Shown: positions 6,864-9,415 of the stretch, piece by piece
How positions within the stretch are numbered: the first letter of the stretch is position 1
Layout: the number at the start of each line of letters is the position of its first letter
DNA from: Alphaproteobacteria bacterium
Lineage (GTDB): Bacteria; Pseudomonadota; Alphaproteobacteria; JAEULC01
Length of the DNA: 9,415 nucleotides
Assembly (NCBI GenBank): GCA_020851015.1
Contig: JADZDN010000267.1
Coordinates: 1-9,415 of the forward strand
Direction of reading: 5' to 3'
Position numbers and translations under genes: made by a program
The notes under the pieces: generated by a model
Seen by the model: only the letters and a program-made list of their open reading frames with translations
Told to the model about the DNA's origin: nothing
The model's database searches: none

Positions 6864-8276
6864 ATGTCGAAGGAAGCAGTTGCAGCTTGCTGGGCGCGAA
6901 TCCGCGGCCGTCTACGCGGCGAGTTCGGCGACGCAGCCTACCGCAACTGGTTGAAGGCCATGACCCTGGTCGAGGTGCGCGACAGCGTCGTGCGCATCGC
7001 GGCGCCGACCCGCTTCAAGCGCGACTGGATCCACAACAATTTCGGCGCCCGCATCCGCGCGCTTTGGCAGTCCGAGGATCCGCACGTCCGCGACATCGAA
7101 ATCATCGTGATGCCCGAGCGCGTGGGCGGCGGCGCCAGCGAAGAGGATGCCGATCTGCCCGAGCGTGCGGTCGGCGGAAGCGCGCCGCAGGAACCGGCGC
7201 CGGCGCGGACCGCCGGCGGCGAGGACGTCGAGACCGCCGAGCGGGTGGACGACATCTCGGCCCGGCTCGATCCCCGCTTCACCTTCGAGAATTTCGTCGT
7301 CGGCAAGCCGAACGAACTGGCCTATGCCGCCGCCCGCCAGGTGGCCGAGACAGTCAATGTCCGCTTCAATCCGCTCTTCCTCTATGGCGGCGTCGGGCTG
7401 GGCAAGACGCATCTGATGCACGCCATCGCCTGGCACATCCGCAAGCGCCAGCCGAGCCGCAAGGTGGTCTATCTTTCGGCCGAGAAATTCATGTACCAGT
7501 TCATCCGCGCGCTGCGGCTGAAGGAAACCGTCGCGTTCAAGGAGCAGTTCCGCGCGATCGATGTGCTGATGGTCGACGACGTGCAGTTCTTCAGCGGCAA
7601 GGATTCGACCCAGGAAGAGTTCTTCCACACCTTCAATGCCTTGATCGACCAGAACAGCCAGGTCGTGATCTCGGCCGACAAGTCGCCCAACGACCTGGCC
7701 GGCGTCGAGGAGCGGGTGAAGTCGCGCCTGGCCTGGGGCCTGGTGGCCGACCTGCATCCGACGACCTACGAATTGCGGCTGGGCATCCTGCAGTCCAAGG
7801 CCGAGCAGGGCATCGCCAAGGTGCCCGGCAACGTATTGGAGTTCCTGGCGCATCGCATCACCTCGAACGTCCGCGAACTGGAAGGCGCGCTGACCCGGCT
7901 GGTCGCCCATGCCGATTTCGTCGGCCGGCCGATCACGCTCGACAGCGCCCAGGACGTGCTGAAGGACCTGCTGCGGGCCAACAGCCGGCAGGTGACGATC
8001 GAGGAGATCCAGAAGCGGGTTGCCGAGCACTACAACATCAAGTTCGGCGACATGCATTCGCCGCGGCGCGCCCGCGCGGTGGCCCGGCCACGCCAGGTCG
8101 CCATGTACCTGGCCAAGGCGCTCACCTCGCGCTCGCTGCCCGAGATCGGCCGCAAGTTCGGCGGGCGCGACCACACCACGGTGATGCATGCCGTGCGCAA
8201 GGTCGAAGAGCTGCGCGCCAGCGACACCGGGTTCAACGAAGACGTCGAGCTGCTGCGCCGGATGATCGAGGGCTGA
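6864..8276 (+). CDS. dnaA: Chromosomal replication initiator protein DnaA
   Basis: DnaA binds DnaA boxes at oriC, oligomerises with ATP, melts the duplex and recruits DnaB. All four domains are visible in 470 residues. Domain I is about 5-85 ([25 protein letters not shown]) and domain II is an acidic, Ala/Gly-rich linker at about 88-133. Domain III is the AAA+ module, from [19 protein letters not shown] (139-157) through Walker A GGVGLGKT (175-182), Walker [11 protein letters not shown] (234-243) and the arginine-finger region [10 protein letters not shown] (284-293). Domain IV is the DNA-binding part, with [15 protein letters not shown] (407-421) and the signature [12 protein letters not shown] (433-444). 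The ATG at 6864 places [10 protein letters not shown] at the normal domain I start. In-frame GTG 6774 and ATG 6849 would add 30 or 5 residues with no family resemblance. No start has a strong ribosome-binding site, so initiation may be weak or regulated. Confidence 0.97.
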   Translation: MSKEAVAACWARIRGRLRGEFGDAAYRNWLKAMTLVEVRDSVVRIAAPTRFKRDWIHNNFGARIRALWQSEDPHVRDIEIIVMPERVGGGASEEDADLPERAVGGSAPQEPAPARTAGGEDVETAERVDDISARLDPRFTFENFVVGKPNELAYAAARQVAETVNVRFNPLFLYGGVGLGKTHLMHAIAWHIRKRQPSRKVVYLSAEKFMYQFIRALRLKETVAFKEQFRAIDVLMVDDVQFFSGKDSTQEEFFHTFNALIDQNSQVVISADKSPNDLAGVEERVKSRLAWGLVADLHPTTYELRLGILQSKAEQGIAKVPGNVLEFLAHRITSNVRELEGALTRLVAHADFVGRPITLDSAQDVLKDLLRANSRQVTIEEIQKRVAEHYNIKFGDMHSPRRARAVARPRQVAMYLAKALTSRSLPEIGRKFGGRDHTTVMHAVRKVEELRASDTGFNEDVELLRRMIEG

Positions 8277-8377
8277 AGCCCGCCGGGGACCTTCCCGCCA
8301 CCCGGAATTTCCTGGACGATCGCCCCTTTCCGGGCCGCCCGGCGGCCATGGAATCGGGGGTGGATTCGGGCGATCTG

Positions 8378-8386
8378 TGCTATACT
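8378..8386 (+). promoter_or_regulatory. Extended -10 promoter for dnaN
   Basis: TGCTATACT (8378-8386) is an extended -10 element (TGn followed by TATACT, five of six to TATAAT). No good -35 hexamer lies 16-18 bases upstream, which fits an extended -10 promoter. Transcription would begin near 8393, giving a leader of about 128 bases before dnaN. GGTGGATTC at 8359-8367 reads GAATCCACC on the other strand, six of nine to the DnaA box TTATCCACA. That is too weak to call a site, but its position is suggestive. Confidence 0.6.
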
Positions 8387-8451
8387 GCCACCCCGTTCGC
8401 GAGGGTCTGCAGGCCGACATTTTCCATGCCCGGCGGCGCCTCTGATCGGGG

Positions 8452-8471
8452 CCGGTAGGACACCGGTTTTT
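8452..8471 (+). terminator. Short terminator-like hairpin in the dnaA-dnaN spacer
   Basis: CCGGT (8452-8456) and ACCGG (8462-8466) form a 5-bp stem with the loop AGGAC, extendable by G-U pairs at its base, and run straight into TTTTTC (8467-8472). The shape is that of an intrinsic terminator with a short stem. It could end dnaA transcripts, or act as an attenuator because it lies downstream of the predicted dnaN promoter. Confidence 0.45.
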
Positions 8472-8512
8472 CACCCAAAAGTTGTAGAGAATTCAACGCC
8501 CGCCTGCCGGTG
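8461..8512 (+). promoter_or_regulatory. Possible RBS-sequestering stem in the dnaN leader
   Basis: CACCGG (8461-8466) is perfectly complementary to CCGGTG (8507-8512). The 40-base interior holds a small GTTG/CAAC hairpin (8481-8484 with 8494-8497). CCGGTG overlaps the only plausible dnaN ribosome-binding sequence, GGTG at 8509-8512, eight bases before the ATG. The left arm is also the right arm of the terminator-like hairpin, so the two pairings exclude each other. The stem is short and could be chance in GC-rich DNA. Confidence 0.35.
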
Positions 8513-8520
8513 ATACGGAT

Positions 8521-9415
8521 ATGAAGCTGACCATCGAACGAGCAGCGCTGCTCAAGGCCCTGGCCCATGCGCAAAGCGTCGTCGAGCGCCGCAACACCAT
8601 TCCGATCCTGTCCAACGTGCTGCTGGAGGCCGCGCCCGGCGGCCTCGCGCTGACCGCGACCGACATGGACCTGGCGATCGCCGAGCAGACCGCGGCCGAT
8701 GTCGCGATGCCCGGCGCCACCACGGTGTCCGTGCATACGCTCTACGACATCGTGCGCAAGCTGCCCGACGGCGCGCAGGTCGAGATCGCCACCGGCGACG
8801 CCGAGGGCGGCGATGGCGGCCAGCTGGGGCTGCGCGGCGGGCGGTCGCGCTTCCGTTTGCCTACCCTGCCGCGCGACGATTTCCCGATGCTGGGCGACAA
8901 CGCCGAGCTGCCGCACGCCTTCTCGCTGCCGGCGAGCGAGCTGAAGGCGCTGATCGACCGCACGCGCTTCGCCATCTCGACCGAGGAGACGCGCTACTAC
9001 CTGAACGGCATCTACCTGCATGCCGCCAAGAACGGCGACGGGACCTTGCGCGCGGTGGCGACCGACGGGCACCGCCTGGCGCGCGCCGAGACGGCGCTGC
9101 CGTCGGGCGCCGCCGGCATGCCCGGCGTGATCGTGCCGCGCAAGGCGGTCGCCGAGCTCTACAAGCTGGTGCAGGACTCGGCCGACCCGGTGGCGGTCAA
9201 CCTGTCGAACACCAAGATCCGCTTCGCGCTCGACAGCGTCGTGCTGACCTCGAAGCTGATCGACGGCACCTTCCCCGACTACGAGCGCGTGATCCCGGCC
9301 AACAACGACAAGTCCATGGAGGTCGACAGCCGCGAGTTCGCCGCCGCGGTCGACCGCTGCCAGACGATCGCCGCCGAGAAGTCGCGGGCCGTCAAGCTGA
9401 GCCTGAAGAAGAACA
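8521..9415 (+). CDS. dnaN: DNA polymerase III beta subunit (sliding clamp), N-terminal 298 residues
   Basis: The beta clamp is a ring-shaped dimer that slides on DNA and tethers the replicative polymerase and many repair proteins. It consists of three similar clamp domains per subunit, about 370 residues in total. The first two domains and the start of the third are present. Recognisable stretches are RNTIPILSNVLL (24-35), TATDMDLAI (45-53), LPTLPRDDFP (113-122), RFAISTEETRYYLNGIYL (149-166), VATDGHRLA (179-187) and SKLIDGTFPDYERVIP (244-259). The ATG at 8521 gives the standard MKLTIERAALLKAL start; the ribosome-binding sequence is weak (GGTG). The gene runs off the right edge, and the C-terminal part is not seen. 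It lies 244 bases after dnaA, with its own promoter and a structured leader. Confidence 0.97.
   Translation, partial: MKLTIERAALLKALAHAQSVVERRNTIPILSNVLLEAAPGGLALTATDMDLAIAEQTAADVAMPGATTVSVHTLYDIVRKLPDGAQVEIATGDAEGGDGGQLGLRGGRSRFRLPTLPRDDFPMLGDNAELPHAFSLPASELKALIDRTRFAISTEETRYYLNGIYLHAAKNGDGTLRAVATDGHRLARAETALPSGAAGMPGVIVPRKAVAELYKLVQDSADPVAVNLSNTKIRFALDSVVLTSKLIDGTFPDYERVIPANNDKSMEVDSREFAAAVDRCQTIAAEKSRAVKLSLKKN

Noticed and set aside
8318..8350. GC-rich inverted repeats just after dnaA
   Set aside because: The stems are short with no T-tract, as expected by chance at this base composition, so they were not called a terminator.
6912..8474. A 520-codon minus-strand open frame opposite dnaA
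   Set aside because: dnaA on the plus strand has every family motif. The antisense frame has skewed composition and no domain signature.

Overview
This is a GC-rich chromosomal window with the gene content and protein signatures of an alphaproteobacterium. DnaA, DnaN, S20, Asd and ZapE all carry alphaproteobacterial-style motifs, and the order rpsT-dnaA-dnaN is familiar from that class. A Rhodospirillales-like member is my guess; the genus cannot be fixed from sequence reading alone. No mobile elements, CRISPR arrays, tRNAs or rRNAs were seen.

Layout. Positions 1-715 (minus strand) hold the first 238 codons of asd, aspartate-semialdehyde dehydrogenase, cut by the window edge. A 135-bp divergent gap follows, and every later gene is on the plus strand. 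A flavodoxin-fold NAD(P)H:quinone oxidoreductase-like gene (851-1612) is followed after 12 bp by a 680-codon gene (1625-3667). That gene joins a multi-spanning GT-C-like membrane module to a C-terminal endonuclease/exonuclease/phosphatase (EEP)-like domain that has lost several catalytic motifs. Next come zapE, an AFG1-type division ATPase (3725-4867), and a Tat-exported dienelactone-hydrolase-family enzyme (4974-5882) that ends at a strong hairpin.

The replication and translation block follows. rpsT (6061-6321) has a clear sigma70-type promoter and a 12-bp-stem terminator. A 480-bp non-coding stretch with lower GC then leads to dnaA (6864-8276). A 244-bp dnaA-dnaN spacer holds an extended -10 promoter and two mutually exclusive RNA pairings, and dnaN (8521 to the window end) is partial.

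How the genes relate. dnaA and dnaN supply the initiator and sliding clamp, rpsT a ribosomal protein, and zapE links to division, so the right half is core housekeeping. The left half is metabolic and envelope-related. The points most worth a second look are the GT-C/EEP-like fusion with its degraded active site, the attenuator-like leader of dnaN, and the repeated GTTCG motif upstream of dnaA in a region without consensus DnaA boxes. I found no convincing wholly new multi-gene system.
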